Below are positions 8,944 to 17,723 of a stretch of DNA of 64,000 nucleotides, piece after piece; the stretch's first letter is position 1, and each line of letters opens with the position of its first letter. A model generated the notes under the pieces. It saw nothing but the letters and a program-made list of their open reading frames with translations, made no database searches and was not told where the DNA came from. The position numbers were made by a program, and so were the translations under genes. The stretch covers positions 321,472-385,471 of the forward strand of contig NZ_JQBW01000010.1 of assembly GCF_001437055.1 (NCBI RefSeq), read 5' to 3'. Origin of the DNA: Limosilactobacillus secaliphilus (GTDB lineage Bacteria; Bacillota; Bacilli; Lactobacillales; Lactobacillaceae).

Positions 8944-9249
8944 TTACTTGTTGAGCTTTTCTTGCAGCTTCTTGTTGTTCTTAACTGCTTCTTCAACTTC
9001 TTGCTTTGACATAACGTTCTTTACACCGATAACAATGGCACCACGCTTTTCGGCTTCGTCAAACATCTTGACAAATGGCAGTGAAGTGAAGACAACATCG
9101 TAGTTACGAGCAGTACCCTTAGCTTCAGAAACTGAAGTGTGGTCAGACTGGGTAACGTTGAATCCTAAGTCCTTTAAAGCCTTAGTAGCAGTCCGTGACA
9201 GCATTAAACTGGTACCAGAACCATTGGCACATGCACTCATAATTTTCAT
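8944..9249 (-). CDS. ulaB: Ascorbate PTS component IIB (UlaB)
   Basis: Cytoplasmic phosphocarrier of 101 residues that passes phosphate from UlaC to ascorbate at UlaA. The N-terminus MKIMSACANGSGTS carries the phosphorylatable Cys7 in the lactose/ascorbate IIB P-loop. The ATG at 9249 is preferred to the in-frame GTG at 9258 because the AAGGGAG site overlaps the GTG and sits 8 bp before the ATG. It is encoded between the IIC gene and the decarboxylase, as in other ula operons. Confidence 0.92.
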   Translation of the reverse strand: MKIMSACANGSGTSLMLSRTATKALKDLGFNVTQSDHTSVSEAKGTARNYDVVFTSLPFVKMFDEAEKRGAIVIGVKNVMSKQEVEEAVKNNKKLQEKLNK

Positions 9250-9295
9250 AATTGACACTCCCTTTTAGTGATTGAGATTGATAAATTCACATTAA

Positions 9296-10801
9296 TTAAG
9301 CTTCAGTTTGTTCTTCCTTGTCGTGCATCTTCTTCCATGCATCGTAGTCCTTAACAATTAAGAAGTAGCCCTTTGGATCGTGACGGTACTCCAATTGTGG
9401 GATCATGATGAAGAGTAAGATGACGATGGCAATTCCGATGTAGCCTAAGTACTTCATGATGACAGTTGCGAGCGGCCATACAGTTGCCCAGTCGAACATG
9501 CCAAGGTAACCACCGTATGTTGCCATACCAACCCAGGTTGCGATCAATGCAGAACCGGCAACTTGGATCAGGCCGGAGATAAATGGTGCGATCATAGCGT
9601 ACTTGTAACCACCACGGTTGTTGGCAAAGACACCAATTGCGGCGTTATCGAAGAACATCGGAATAAACCCGGCAATAACAATCGTTGGTGAGTGGAAGAC
9701 GATCAGCAGAATGATCATCAGGAATTGTCCCATGGCACCAAACATGAAACCGATGGTAGCTGCGTTCGGTGAACCGAAGCCCAAGGTGGCAGCAACGTCG
9801 ATACCAGGAACAGAACCTGGCAGCCAACGATCGGAAATACCAGTAAAGGATTCAGTCAGTTCGTTAACGAATGTCCGTACCCCTAATTGCAGGATAGCCA
9901 GATAAACGGCGAACATCAGTGAAGTTTGCAGAATGTAGAAGACGAAACTCTGACCCGGTTTCATAAAGCCAGCCTTTACCAGGTAGCTAGGGCCTAAGAT
10001 AATCAAAATGATACCGAAGAAGACGATCATCAGGATGGCAGTGGAGACCATGTTATCGTTGAACATGGACAACCAACCTGGTAATTCAATATCTTCCAGA
10101 CGCTTGCTTTCGGTCTTACCCTTAGCCTTGGCACGCTTTTCCATCCATTCAGCCCATTTGGCGAAGATGAAAATACCAAACATTTGCTGGTGGGCAATAC
10201 CGAAGCCGGCACCATCAGTTAACTCTTGCGTAATACCTACAGTCAGGTTTGAACCAACAGCCCAGTAGAGACCTAAAACGATACTCATGATAATCAGGAT
10301 TGGCAGACGACCCATGTGTGGGAAGCAGAATAAGAAGAGCCAGAAAGCAGTGGCTGCTTGTTGAACTTGAACATTACCAGTCGTAAATACGGCACGCAGC
10401 TTAGTGTACTTTTGGAAACGAACCAGCAAAATGTTGATGATGTATGCAAACAGCAGCAACAGCATCGTGTCGGCAAATGAACGGCCGAACCGCTTCATAA
10501 TACCAACCGTAACGGCGTTCTGACCGAAGTAAGGGTCAGTAACCATGGCTGACAGGTGGAAACGAGTCTTCAGACCAACCAAGATAGGTCTAAAGGAAGT
10601 AACCAAACCACCAGAGCCGACCGTTAAAATGAAATAACCAATCGTGGCTTTTAAGAAACCTGACAGCACTTCGTACCATTTTTTCTTTTCCAGCAGGTAA
10701 CCGATCAGGACAATGAACCCAATCATGAAGGCTGGCTGTTCAAGAATGTTCTTGGCGAAGTACTCCCAGATTGTCATAAAGACATTAAAAACAGTATTCA
10801 T
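9296..10801 (-). CDS. ulaA: Ascorbate PTS permease IIC (UlaA)
   Basis: Membrane permease of the ascorbate-galactitol PTS superfamily, with about a dozen hydrophobic segments over 501 residues. It imports L-ascorbate and delivers it as the 6-phosphate. The ATG at 10801 is favoured over a GTG at 10810 that lies inside the AAAGGGTG ribosome binding site. The C-terminus is a charged, Glu-rich cytoplasmic tail ending near EEQTEA. A second, shorter IIC of the same family is encoded at 49053-50414, so the strain carries two ascorbate-type systems, and only this one sits with the degradative enzymes. Confidence 0.93.
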   Translation of the reverse strand: MNTVFNVFMTIWEYFAKNILEQPAFMIGFIVLIGYLLEKKKWYEVLSGFLKATIGYFILTVGSGGLVTSFRPILVGLKTRFHLSAMVTDPYFGQNAVTVGIMKRFGRSFADTMLLLLFAYIINILLVRFQKYTKLRAVFTTGNVQVQQAATAFWLFLFCFPHMGRLPILIIMSIVLGLYWAVGSNLTVGITQELTDGAGFGIAHQQMFGIFIFAKWAEWMEKRAKAKGKTESKRLEDIELPGWLSMFNDNMVSTAILMIVFFGIILIILGPSYLVKAGFMKPGQSFVFYILQTSLMFAVYLAILQLGVRTFVNELTESFTGISDRWLPGSVPGIDVAATLGFGSPNAATIGFMFGAMGQFLMIILLIVFHSPTIVIAGFIPMFFDNAAIGVFANNRGGYKYAMIAPFISGLIQVAGSALIATWVGMATYGGYLGMFDWATVWPLATVIMKYLGYIGIAIVILLFIMIPQLEYRHDPKGYFLIVKDYDAWKKMHDKEEQTEA

Positions 10802-10827
10802 ATTTTTCACCCTTTATTCTGACAATC

Positions 10828-11286
10828 CTACATATTGTGCTTCTTCATTACATTGCGATAATCGTCCATGGTCTTAACCTTTAACAGGTCATCCACCATT
10901 TCGTCTTCCATCAGCATGTCAGACAAGTTAGCAATGTTCTTAACGTGTGTATCGTGATCCTTAGCGGCAAGCATGAAGAACAGCTTTGCATCCTTTTCAG
11001 GGTTGCCGTCTTCAAATGAAACCTTTTCTGGCATGATCGTTAAACCAATGCCAGTGCCCAGCACACCGCTGTTCTCAGCTGATGAGTGTGGCATAGCTAC
11101 ACCGGGAACGATAACGATGTAAGGGCCGTATTCCTTGACGTCGGAGATAACCTGGTCAATGTATTGGTCAGTAACCAGCTTGTTCTTCTTCATCACTTCG
11201 CCGCTAACACGAATTGCTTCTTCCCAATTCTTGGGATGTTTGTCTGTAATATTAATTAGTCCATTTTCTAAAAAGTAACGTAACAT
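10828..11286 (-). CDS. ulaC: Ascorbate PTS component IIA (UlaC)
   Basis: Fructose/mannitol-type IIA domain of 152 residues that receives phosphate from HPr. The active-site histidine is in VAMPHSSAE. The segment after it (GTGIGLTIMP) and the C-terminal L-S-D-M-L-M helix are typical of the family. The start has GGGAGG 10 bp upstream. It lies 17 bp before ulaA. The gene order G-C-A-B-D-E-F differs slightly from the E. coli order ulaABCDEF plus a separate ulaG. Confidence 0.92.
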   Translation of the reverse strand: MLRYFLENGLINITDKHPKNWEEAIRVSGEVMKKNKLVTDQYIDQVISDVKEYGPYIVIVPGVAMPHSSAENSGVLGTGIGLTIMPEKVSFEDGNPEKDAKLFFMLAAKDHDTHVKNIANLSDMLMEDEMVDDLLKVKTMDDYRNVMKKHNM

Positions 11287-11304
11287 TATTTAAAATCCTC
11301 CCAA

Positions 11305-11322
11305 GCCCACCCGATCGTGGGC
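11305..11322 (-). other. Hairpin between ulaG and ulaC
   Basis: GCCCAC and GTGGGC form a compact 6-bp GC-rich stem just before the ulaC ribosome binding site. It has no T-run, so it is more likely an RNA processing or stabilising element than a terminator. Confidence 0.45.
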
Positions 11323-11377
11323 CAATTAACTAATTTTAGCCAAGCTAATGTCCTTCTTTAGTTTGAAAAACTGTGAA

Positions 11378-12451
11378 TTAAAGTAATTCAGGGAATGGCA
11401 GATCAGGCTTGTTCTTGAATGCGTCGTGGAAGCCACGGTCGTACATGTATTCGAAGTCATCCTTGTTCTGTGGGAAGCTGAAGCCACCACCGACTTGCAG
11501 GATGTATGGCTTGAACTGGTAGTGCAGACGGTACTTCTTCAAGTTCCACAGACGGATGATGTCCTTTGGATCTGCGAAGAAGTTAGTCCAGATGTCCCAG
11601 TGCATAGGAATAACAACCTTGGTCTTCAGGTCTTCGGACATCCGCAGAACTTGTGAGTCGTCCAGCTTGTCAGTGATACCACGTGGGTTTTCACCGTAAG
11701 CACAAAGAGCAACGTCAATCTTGTTTTCGTTACCGTGCTTAGTGAAGGTGTTGGACATGTGTGAGTCACCAGCGTCGTACAGGTTACCACCAGAAGTTTC
11801 GAACAGGTAGTTAACAGCAACTTCAGCCATGTTCCGTGGCATCTTGCCGGCTAACTTAACGTTAGGGTCGTCTTCGGTAACCAATTCAGTCCGGTCAAAT
11901 GATTCAAGAGCCTTGATGTTAACAGCACCAACCTTGATTTCATCACCTGGCTTAACAACGATGGTCTTTTCCTTCGGGATACCCCAGTCGATCCATTCAT
12001 CAACAACGCCTTGAGGGCCGATGAACTTAGCGTTAGGGCAGTTCTTGTTTACACATGCAGCAGTGTAAATGTCCAAGTGGTCGTGGTGAGTGTGGGTAAC
12101 ACAAAGGGCATCAATGTCCTTGAAGTGGAATGGGTCGATAACGTAAGGACGGTTACGAAGGTTTGGTTGTTGAGCTTCAACACCGGCCATCCGCATCATT
12201 TGGTGACCCTTACGCATCTTGCCGTTACCGTGGGTGTGCTTACCAGTACCGTTCCAAACATCAACGATGATGTTGGTACCTTCATGAGTCTTCAACCAGA
12301 AGCCCATGCAGCCAGTCCACCATAAGTGGAAGCTCTTTTCAGGTACTTGATAGTCAGCGATTTCTTCATTCAGGTAGTGACCCCATTCTGGGAAGTTGTT
12401 CATTGCAAAAGTCTCTGGGGTTACATCCTTAATATTCTTTGGTGATGCCAT
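11378..12451 (-). CDS. ulaG: L-ascorbate-6-phosphate lactonase (UlaG)
   Basis: Metallo-beta-lactamase-fold lactonase that opens L-ascorbate-6-phosphate to 3-keto-L-gulonate-6-phosphate in the cytoplasm. It has 357 residues, close to the family's usual 354. The metal motif THTHHDHLD and further histidines (DSHMSNTF, PMHWDIW) are visible. The ATG at 12451 has AAGGAGG nine bases upstream. The longer frame to 12478 has none. It is the first gene of the leftward ula operon, with a cre-like site 60 bp upstream and ulaR divergent beyond it. Confidence 0.94.
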   Translation of the reverse strand: MASPKNIKDVTPETFAMNNFPEWGHYLNEEIADYQVPEKSFHLWWTGCMGFWLKTHEGTNIIVDVWNGTGKHTHGNGKMRKGHQMMRMAGVEAQQPNLRNRPYVIDPFHFKDIDALCVTHTHHDHLDIYTAACVNKNCPNAKFIGPQGVVDEWIDWGIPKEKTIVVKPGDEIKVGAVNIKALESFDRTELVTEDDPNVKLAGKMPRNMAEVAVNYLFETSGGNLYDAGDSHMSNTFTKHGNENKIDVALCAYGENPRGITDKLDDSQVLRMSEDLKTKVVIPMHWDIWTNFFADPKDIIRLWNLKKYRLHYQFKPYILQVGGGFSFPQNKDDFEYMYDRGFHDAFKNKPDLPFPELL

Positions 12452-12683
12452 ATTGTAATTCCTCCTTAACAACATCATGCTTTTGTTTACGGTTATAGTG
12501 TATTATCCTAAGCAACCGTTTTCAATCATTATATATGATAATTTTCAAGTTTATATGTGAATTATACGATATATAACATTATTTTGGCTTTTTTAGGCCG
12601 TTATAGAGTGCAAAGGCGCTTTTATTTGATATAATCACATAATAAAAGTAACTTTTTCGTTTATAAGGAAGTCATTAGATAAA
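12452..12683. promoter_or_regulatory. Divergent ulaG/ulaR control region
   Basis: An AT-rich spacer of 232 bp. It holds a cre site (12511-12524), an ATCAT-TATAT-ATGAT palindrome near 12525-12540 and an imperfect inverted repeat with TTATAT/ATATAA ends at 12551-12576. TATAAT at about 12630 could be the -10 box for ulaR. The two inverted repeats are candidate UlaR operators, by position only. Confidence 0.5.
12511..12524 (-). promoter_or_regulatory. cre site upstream of ulaG
   Basis: On the minus strand TGAAAACGGTTGCT matches every position of the CcpA consensus TGWAARCGNTWNCW. It lies 60 bp upstream of the ulaG start codon, a position suitable for carbon catabolite repression of the ula operon. 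Confidence 0.75.
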
Positions 12684-13448
12684 ATGCGCAATTCTTACAA
12701 GGCAATTGAAAACCGACGTGAACGTATCTTAAACATCCTGAGCACCGTCCCGTCCATTTCCATCCAGGAACTGAGCAAACGATTAAACGTATCCGAAATG
12801 ACGGTGCGTAGGGATTGCAACAAGTTGAGCCAGATGGGCCGTTTAAAGCAAAAGCTGGGCATCGTCAGCTTTGTTTCCCCTGAAACCGCCAGCAACAGCA
12901 ATTCACGGGAACGCATTAAACGCAGCCTCGGCGAAGAAGCCGTCAAGAGCATTAGCGATAACGAAATCGTCTTCATCAACTCCAGTACGACGGCTTTGTA
13001 CTCAATCCCGCCACTATTAAAGAAGAATGTTTCCATTGTGACCAACAACGGCAATGCCGCCAAGTTCCTCAGTGAACACAACGTTGCTTCTCTGATCTTA
13101 TCCGGTGGCAACGTCAACGATCGTGACATCATGAGCGGTGACATCGCCCAGCGGTCGTTCTCCAGCATGCGGTCTGACTGGAGCATCATCGGCTGTGCCG
13201 GCATCAGTGTGGAACACGGCATCACCACGCCTGTGATTGAAGAGGCCAACATCAACCGCACCATCATCAAGAACTCTCGTCACTTAATCGTCGTGGCTGA
13301 CTACAGCAAGTTTGGCAACTTCTCGAACTTCACGATTGGCCAGGTTGATGACATTGACGTCCTGATTACGGACCCCTTTGTCTCAGCCAAAACGCTGGCC
13401 TCCTTCCGCAAGAAGGGCATCAACATCATCCAGGTCCCGCAAATCTAA
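12684..13448 (+). CDS. ulaR: DeoR-family regulator of the ula operon (UlaR)
   Basis: Transcriptional repressor of 254 residues. An N-terminal winged helix-turn-helix (IQELSKRLNVSEMTVRRD, about residues 25-45) is followed by the DeoR sugar-phosphate sensor domain with SSTTAL and GGN motifs. The known UlaR effector in enterobacteria is ascorbate-6-phosphate, and by position the same is likely here. It is divergent from the ula operon across a 232-bp control region and ends at a terminator shared with the convergent GH31 gene. AAGGAAG lies 12 bp before the ATG. Confidence 0.88.
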   Translation: MRNSYKAIENRRERILNILSTVPSISIQELSKRLNVSEMTVRRDCNKLSQMGRLKQKLGIVSFVSPETASNSNSRERIKRSLGEEAVKSISDNEIVFINSSTTALYSIPPLLKKNVSIVTNNGNAAKFLSEHNVASLILSGGNVNDRDIMSGDIAQRSFSSMRSDWSIIGCAGISVEHGITTPVIEEANINRTIIKNSRHLIVVADYSKFGNFSNFTIGQVDDIDVLITDPFVSAKTLASFRKKGINIIQVPQI

Positions 13449-13454
13449 ATTCAC

Positions 13455-13502
13455 AAAAAAGCTCCCGACCTTCAGTTTTTCACTGGAGATCGGGAGTTTT
13501 CT
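13455..13502. terminator. Bidirectional terminator between ulaR and GH31 gene
   Basis: Stem arms CTCCCGA and TCGGGAG, extended by further pairs, have A- and T-tracts on both sides and separate two convergent genes. Confidence 0.85.
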
Positions 13503-13534
13503 ATTTAATAGTAGTTTTTACAACCGCGTGATCT

Positions 13535-15856
13535 TTACTTAACCAGGTTGTAGTTGCCGGTCTTTTCGTCAAAGTCGAATTCGTAACGGTCTTGGTCAGT
13601 CGTAACGTAGATCTTCTGGTAGGTTGGCTTGTAACCGTGGTTGGTCAACTTAACCTTAACGTCACCATTTTCTTCAACGGCAACATAGTATTCGTTGTAT
13701 TCACCATGCTGGTAGTTGAAGTCGGTGCCATCGTCTTGGTAGTGGACGTATGAACCAGCTTCACCGAAGAGCCGGAAGGTCATGATCTTTTCTGGTTCGT
13801 CGCTAATGTGCATGACCTTGTTGCCCCATGGCAAAATGGTGTCCTTCTTGATGAAGAGTGGCAGTTTGTCAATTGGTGCTTCAGCCACAACGGATTGCTT
13901 ACCAGAGTATTCGGCGTTGTTCCAGAAGTCTATCCATTCGCCAGCTGGCAGGTAAACGAGCCGCTTAGTCTGGCCTTGGTCAACGATTGGGGCAACCAAG
14001 AGCTTGCTGCCAACCATGTATTCATCGTTCAGGTTCCGAACGGCCGGATCCTGATCATAGTTCAGAACCAGTGGCCGCATTACTGGCAGGCCGCATTGAG
14101 TCTCGTGACGGAATTGGTCGTACAAGAATGGAATGAAGCGGTAACGCAGGTTCAAGTACTTCCGGTAAATGTCCAGGGTTTGCTTGTCGAATGCCCATGG
14201 TTCCTGGAAGCGTGAACCCATGATGGAGTGGTTCCGGAAGAGCGGAACGAACAGTGAAGCTTCAATCCACCGCGTCAACAGTTCTGGAGTGGTATCTTCT
14301 TGGAAACCACCAATGTCAGTGCCGGCAAAAGCAAAGCCTGACATGCCCAAACCGTTCAGCTGTGGGATGGCCATTGCCAGGTGAGCCCAAACGGCGGTGT
14401 TGTCACCGGTCCAAACAGTGGAGTACTTCTGAGTGCCAGAGTAAGCAGCCCGGGTGATGATATATGGACGCTTGCCAGTGGCTTCCTTCATGCCTTCGTA
14501 ACAAGCCTTGGCCTGCAGGTGACCATAAACGTTGTGCATCCGTGCGTGGGTGCTCTTTTCGTGGCCGTTGGAGAAGACGGTGTCGTTTGGCAGTTGCTTT
14601 TGAGCGAAGTTGGCTGGTTCGTCCATATCGTTCCAAATGCCGCAGAAGCCGTTGTCAGCGAAGAACTTGCAGTGCTTTGCCCACCAAGCACGGACGTCCG
14701 GGTTACCAAAGTCTGGGAAGACCGAGTCGCCTGGCCATACCTTGCCGACATAAACGGAGCCATCAGGATTCTTAACGAAGTAGCCCTTTTCGATACCTTC
14801 CTTGTAGATGTTGTACTTGTCATCCTTCTTAACACCGGCATCCAGGATTGGCATCAAGCGGATTCCGCGTTCATGCATTCTCTTGACGAAGCCCTCAGTA
14901 TCATTGCTGTACTTCTTTTCGTCCCAGGTGAAGTCACGGTAGCCGTTCATGTAGTCGATGTCCAAGTGGATAACGTCGATTGGCAGCTTGTACTTGGCAA
15001 AGCCGTCCGCAATGGATTCAACCCGCTTGTCGCTCGTGGAGTAGCCCCAACGAGACTGTTGGTAGCCCAGCATGAACTTCTGTGGCAACGGAACGACACC
15101 AGTTAAGTAGGTGTAGTTAGCAACGACATCCTTCAGCGTGTGACCACCCATGATGTAGTAGTCAATGTTGCCGCCAACAGCGGAGTAGAAGTAGTAGTGT
15201 TCGCTTTCCTTGCCCAGATCGAAGTGGCTCTTGTAGGAGTTATCGAAGAAGAGGCCATATGGGTGACCGTTCTTCAAACCATAAACCACTGGAATGGACT
15301 TGTAGAGGTGGGTTTGGGTTTCATTGTGCACAACCGGGTTGTCAGCGTTCCAGTTGTCGTATTCGTAGCCCCGCTTGTTCAGGAAACCAGTCTTGCCACC
15401 CAGGCCATAGAACTGTTCGTCGGGTGCCAAAGACTTGATGATTTCAAAGTTAACGTTGCCGGCCTTGGCCTTGGCGTGAACACTGTGACCTTCTGACATA
15501 ACGGTGTGACGGTGTTCATCATCCATGTCGGTCGGTAATGGTGTCCGTTCGCCACGATAGTCGATGACCAGCGGGTTACCTTCGCTGTCATAGACATCCA
15601 GCTTTTGGTTATCATATGCCTTTACAATCAAGCCACTCGTGGTGATCTCAACATGGTCACCCTTGTCTTCAACTTGATACTTCGTTTTACGTTCCTTATT
15701 GCCTTCAACAGCGTATGAGTTAGCAGATACGCCGTGATCTTGGAAGACCCGAATGATTTCGCCGGTCAAAACCTTTAAAATCAGTGGCTTCCCTTCTTCA
15801 TAAGTTAAGGTGATTGTCTGGTCGTTGTTTTCATAACCAGTTAATTGATTGGACAT
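13535..15856 (-). CDS. GH31 alpha-glucosidase
   Basis: Predicted cytoplasmic alpha-glucosidase of 773 residues with no signal peptide. The catalytic nucleophile motif is WNDMDEPANF and the acid/base motif is WTGDNTAVW. These resemble neutral alpha-glucosidases rather than YicI-type alpha-xylosidases, which have KTDFGE. The N-terminal beta-domain, (beta/alpha)8 barrel and C-terminal beta-domains are all present. The likely substrate is maltose, isomaltose or a short alpha-glucan, imported by the SLC45 permease at 19.4-20.8 kb, which carries the same operator. The gene is divergent from the LacI regulator, and its promoter overlaps one operator. AAGGAAG precedes the ATG. Confidence 0.9.
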   Translation of the reverse strand: MSNQLTGYENNDQTITLTYEEGKPLILKVLTGEIIRVFQDHGVSANSYAVEGNKERKTKYQVEDKGDHVEITTSGLIVKAYDNQKLDVYDSEGNPLVIDYRGERTPLPTDMDDEHRHTVMSEGHSVHAKAKAGNVNFEIIKSLAPDEQFYGLGGKTGFLNKRGYEYDNWNADNPVVHNETQTHLYKSIPVVYGLKNGHPYGLFFDNSYKSHFDLGKESEHYYFYSAVGGNIDYYIMGGHTLKDVVANYTYLTGVVPLPQKFMLGYQQSRWGYSTSDKRVESIADGFAKYKLPIDVIHLDIDYMNGYRDFTWDEKKYSNDTEGFVKRMHERGIRLMPILDAGVKKDDKYNIYKEGIEKGYFVKNPDGSVYVGKVWPGDSVFPDFGNPDVRAWWAKHCKFFADNGFCGIWNDMDEPANFAQKQLPNDTVFSNGHEKSTHARMHNVYGHLQAKACYEGMKEATGKRPYIITRAAYSGTQKYSTVWTGDNTAVWAHLAMAIPQLNGLGMSGFAFAGTDIGGFQEDTTPELLTRWIEASLFVPLFRNHSIMGSRFQEPWAFDKQTLDIYRKYLNLRYRFIPFLYDQFRHETQCGLPVMRPLVLNYDQDPAVRNLNDEYMVGSKLLVAPIVDQGQTKRLVYLPAGEWIDFWNNAEYSGKQSVVAEAPIDKLPLFIKKDTILPWGNKVMHISDEPEKIMTFRLFGEAGSYVHYQDDGTDFNYQHGEYNEYYVAVEENGDVKVKLTNHGYKPTYQKIYVTTDQDRYEFDFDEKTGNYNLVK

Positions 15857-15912
15857 AGTGAACTTCCTTTCAAGTTTAACGATCTTTCCAATGCAATTTC
15901 GTTTACGCCATT

Positions 15913-15941
15913 ATCATAACACTTTATGTAAACGTTTACAA
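15913..15941 (-). promoter_or_regulatory. GH31 gene promoter overlapping operator 1
   Basis: On the minus strand TTGTAA (15941-15936) and TATGAT (15918-15913) are 17 bp apart. The perfect palindrome at 15927-15940 sits between the two boxes, so a bound repressor would block the polymerase directly. Confidence 0.6.
15927..15940. promoter_or_regulatory. LacI-type operator 1
   Basis: Perfect 14-bp palindrome TGTAAACGTTTACA. It is repeated exactly upstream of the SLC45 permease gene (20834-20847), which defines a small regulon. It also fits the general cre pattern, so CcpA binding cannot be excluded. Confidence 0.8.
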
Positions 15942-15958
15942 TACAATTATTATAGTAT

Positions 15959-15972
15959 TGTAAACGTTTGCG
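15959..15972. promoter_or_regulatory. LacI-type operator 2, mirror image of operator 1
   Basis: TGTAAACGTTTGCG overlaps the -35 box of the regulator gene (TTGCGG 15968-15973, TATAAT 15991-15996, 17-bp spacing), indicating autoregulation. Together with operator 1 it forms an 11-bp inverted repeat (GTTTACAATAC at 15934-15944, GTATTGTAAAC at 15955-15965). Confidence 0.7.
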
Positions 15973-16023
15973 GGGGATAAAGGAATCCGGTATAATGGTA
16001 GTAATTGATAAGGGAGTGTTAAC

Positions 16024-16956
16024 GTGAAAGCGACAATTAAAGACATAGCAAAAGCCACCCAGCTTTCCACCGCCACCGTTTCACGGGTGCTGTCTCGCAA
16101 AGAAGGCACCTATCGTGAGGAAACGGCGAAAAGAGTGCTGGCTGCCGCCGAAAAACTGGGCTACCGACGCAACGTGGCAGCGGCAGATCTGGCTTCGAAC
16201 AGCTTAAAAACGATTGCCGTGATCCTGAACAACACCCAAACGAACTTCTGGCAAGGTATTTTGGACGGTATCCAAGAGGCAGCCCTCAAAAACCACCGGC
16301 AGTTCATCATCTTCTACGCCGGTAACAACAACCCGGCAATGTTGACGCAGGCGCTCAACAATGCCCTGGAGCGGCAAATTGCCGGAATCCTTCTAGTAGC
16401 GACCAAGATGAACGCCGAGCAATTGGCAATTTTGCAGCACGCTAACATCCCCTACCGTTTCGTTTCCATCTATGACCCTAGCCAGCTGGACCGGACCTAT
16501 GTCAGCTCTGACAACGTGGTCATCGGTCGCTTAGCTTGCCAATACCTGATTGATCATGGTCATTCCCAGATTGCCTTTGCTGGGCTCGACCGATCAGCAA
16601 CCGGGCGCGAACGCCTATTAGGCTACCAGCAAGCAATGACCAAGGCTGGCCTCACGATTGACCCGACCTGGATTTTGAACGGTGATTACAGTTTTGAAAA
16701 TGGTCAATCCTTGTTCCCACAAATCCATGAAGCCGATGTAACAGCAGTGGTGGCCGCCAGTGACATGATTGGCGCCGGGATCATTCAGGCAGCGGCACAA
16801 GCGCGAGTGAAGGTGCCGGACGACCTATCCGTCATCAGCATTGATGGTACCCAAGTTTGTCAAATGACCAACCCGACCCTCACCTGCGTCCAGCAAGACT
16901 TCTTTACCATTGGTGCGACCAGCCTGAACAGCCTAATTAACAACGAACAATCATAA
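16024..16956 (+). CDS. LacI-family transcriptional regulator of the alpha-glucosidase regulon
   Basis: Sugar-responsive repressor of 310 residues. The N-terminal helix-turn-helix reads TIKDIAKATQLSTATVSRVL with the hinge helix near residues 45-60, followed by a periplasmic-binding-protein-like effector domain and a C-terminal TCVQQDF motif. The start is GTG, with AAGGGAG just upstream. It lies divergent from the GH31 gene, and matching operators occur before GH31, before itself and before the SLC45 permease. MalR-type control by maltose or a related sugar is likely, but the effector is inferred. Confidence 0.9.
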   Translation: MKATIKDIAKATQLSTATVSRVLSRKEGTYREETAKRVLAAAEKLGYRRNVAAADLASNSLKTIAVILNNTQTNFWQGILDGIQEAALKNHRQFIIFYAGNNNPAMLTQALNNALERQIAGILLVATKMNAEQLAILQHANIPYRFVSIYDPSQLDRTYVSSDNVVIGRLACQYLIDHGHSQIAFAGLDRSATGRERLLGYQQAMTKAGLTIDPTWILNGDYSFENGQSLFPQIHEADVTAVVAASDMIGAGIIQAAAQARVKVPDDLSVISIDGTQVCQMTNPTLTCVQQDFFTIGATSLNSLINNEQS

Positions 16957-17035
16957 TTCGTCCCGGTCAAAATTGTGGAAGGAAAAAGCGTCAAAACTCT
17001 AAAATAGTTCGTTAAAGCTTGAAAACATAATTAGT

Positions 17036-17073
17036 GGAGCATGGCTAATTTTAGCCATGCTCCTTTGTTTTTT
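17036..17073 (+). terminator. Terminator after the LacI regulator
   Basis: The arms GGAGCATGGC and GCCATGCTCC form a stem with a short AT loop, followed by TTTGTTTTTT. Confidence 0.88.
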
Positions 17074-17094
17074 ATTTAAATTAATGGTGAATGG

Positions 17095-17122
17095 TTGGCA
17101 TTGCGTAAATTCCTGTTAAACT
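17095..17122 (+). promoter_or_regulatory. Predicted L,D-transpeptidase promoter
   Basis: TTGGCA (17095-17100) and TAAACT (17117-17122) are spaced by 16 bp, about 35 bp before the start codon. Confidence 0.4.
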
Positions 17123-17156
17123 AGGACCCACTAAGTTTGTCAAAAAGGAGATTGAC

Positions 17157-17723
17157 ATGTTGCGCAAAGTTAAACGATCACTGATTGCCATTGTTTTGAT
17201 CATCGTCGTTCTCTTTGCCGGCTGGCGCGGTTACATCGGCTATCTGGAGCATGCCGGCAAAATCGCGGCACCGACGAGTGGGCAATGGCTGCGGTCATCT
17301 GAAGACAAGCCCTATCCTGACGTCAACCGTTATCCCCACATGTGGATCCTGGTTTCCAAGCATCAGCAGCGCGTCTACCTGATTAACCACAACAAAGTGT
17401 TGTACACCATGTATGCTTCAACCGGGACGGGGAAAAACAACAATACCCCAAGCGGTTTCTACCACATCCAAGCTGAACGCGGCGATTCTTTTTACAACAA
17501 TAAGAGCGGCGAAGGAGCCAATTTCTGGGTTTCCTGGAAAGACCACGGTATCTACCTCTTCCATTCGGTGCCGGTTGATCGCGACGGCCACTACGATAAG
17601 AGTGAGGCCGCTAAGTTAGGAAAGAGTGCTGCTTCCCACGGCTGTGTCCGGCTATCGATTCAGGACGCTCGTTGGCTCTATCAAAACATTAAGCAGGGCA
17701 CGCGGGTAATCATTACTAGCTAA
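17157..17723 (+). CDS. L,D-transpeptidase (YkuD domain), membrane-anchored
   Basis: Extracytoplasmic enzyme of 188 residues that makes or remodels peptide bonds in peptidoglycan. An N-terminal membrane helix (about residues 8-28) acts as signal anchor. The YkuD domain holds the catalytic signature SHGCVRLS with the nucleophile Cys, and HSVP upstream supplies another conserved His. The AAAAGGAG site is 6 bp before the ATG. It appears monocistronic. Other small YkuD proteins in lactobacilli act as 3-3 cross-linking or wall-modifying enzymes, and the exact reaction cannot be read here. Confidence 0.9.
   Translation: MLRKVKRSLIAIVLIIVVLFAGWRGYIGYLEHAGKIAAPTSGQWLRSSEDKPYPDVNRYPHMWILVSKHQQRVYLINHNKVLYTMYASTGTGKNNNTPSGFYHIQAERGDSFYNNKSGEGANFWVSWKDHGIYLFHSVPVDRDGHYDKSEAAKLGKSAASHGCVRLSIQDARWLYQNIKQGTRVIITS

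Noticed and set aside
14381-15106. 241-codon antisense ORF inside the GH31 gene
   Set aside because: It is a shadow of the opposite strand in a GC-rich gene. The GH31 frame has all catalytic motifs.
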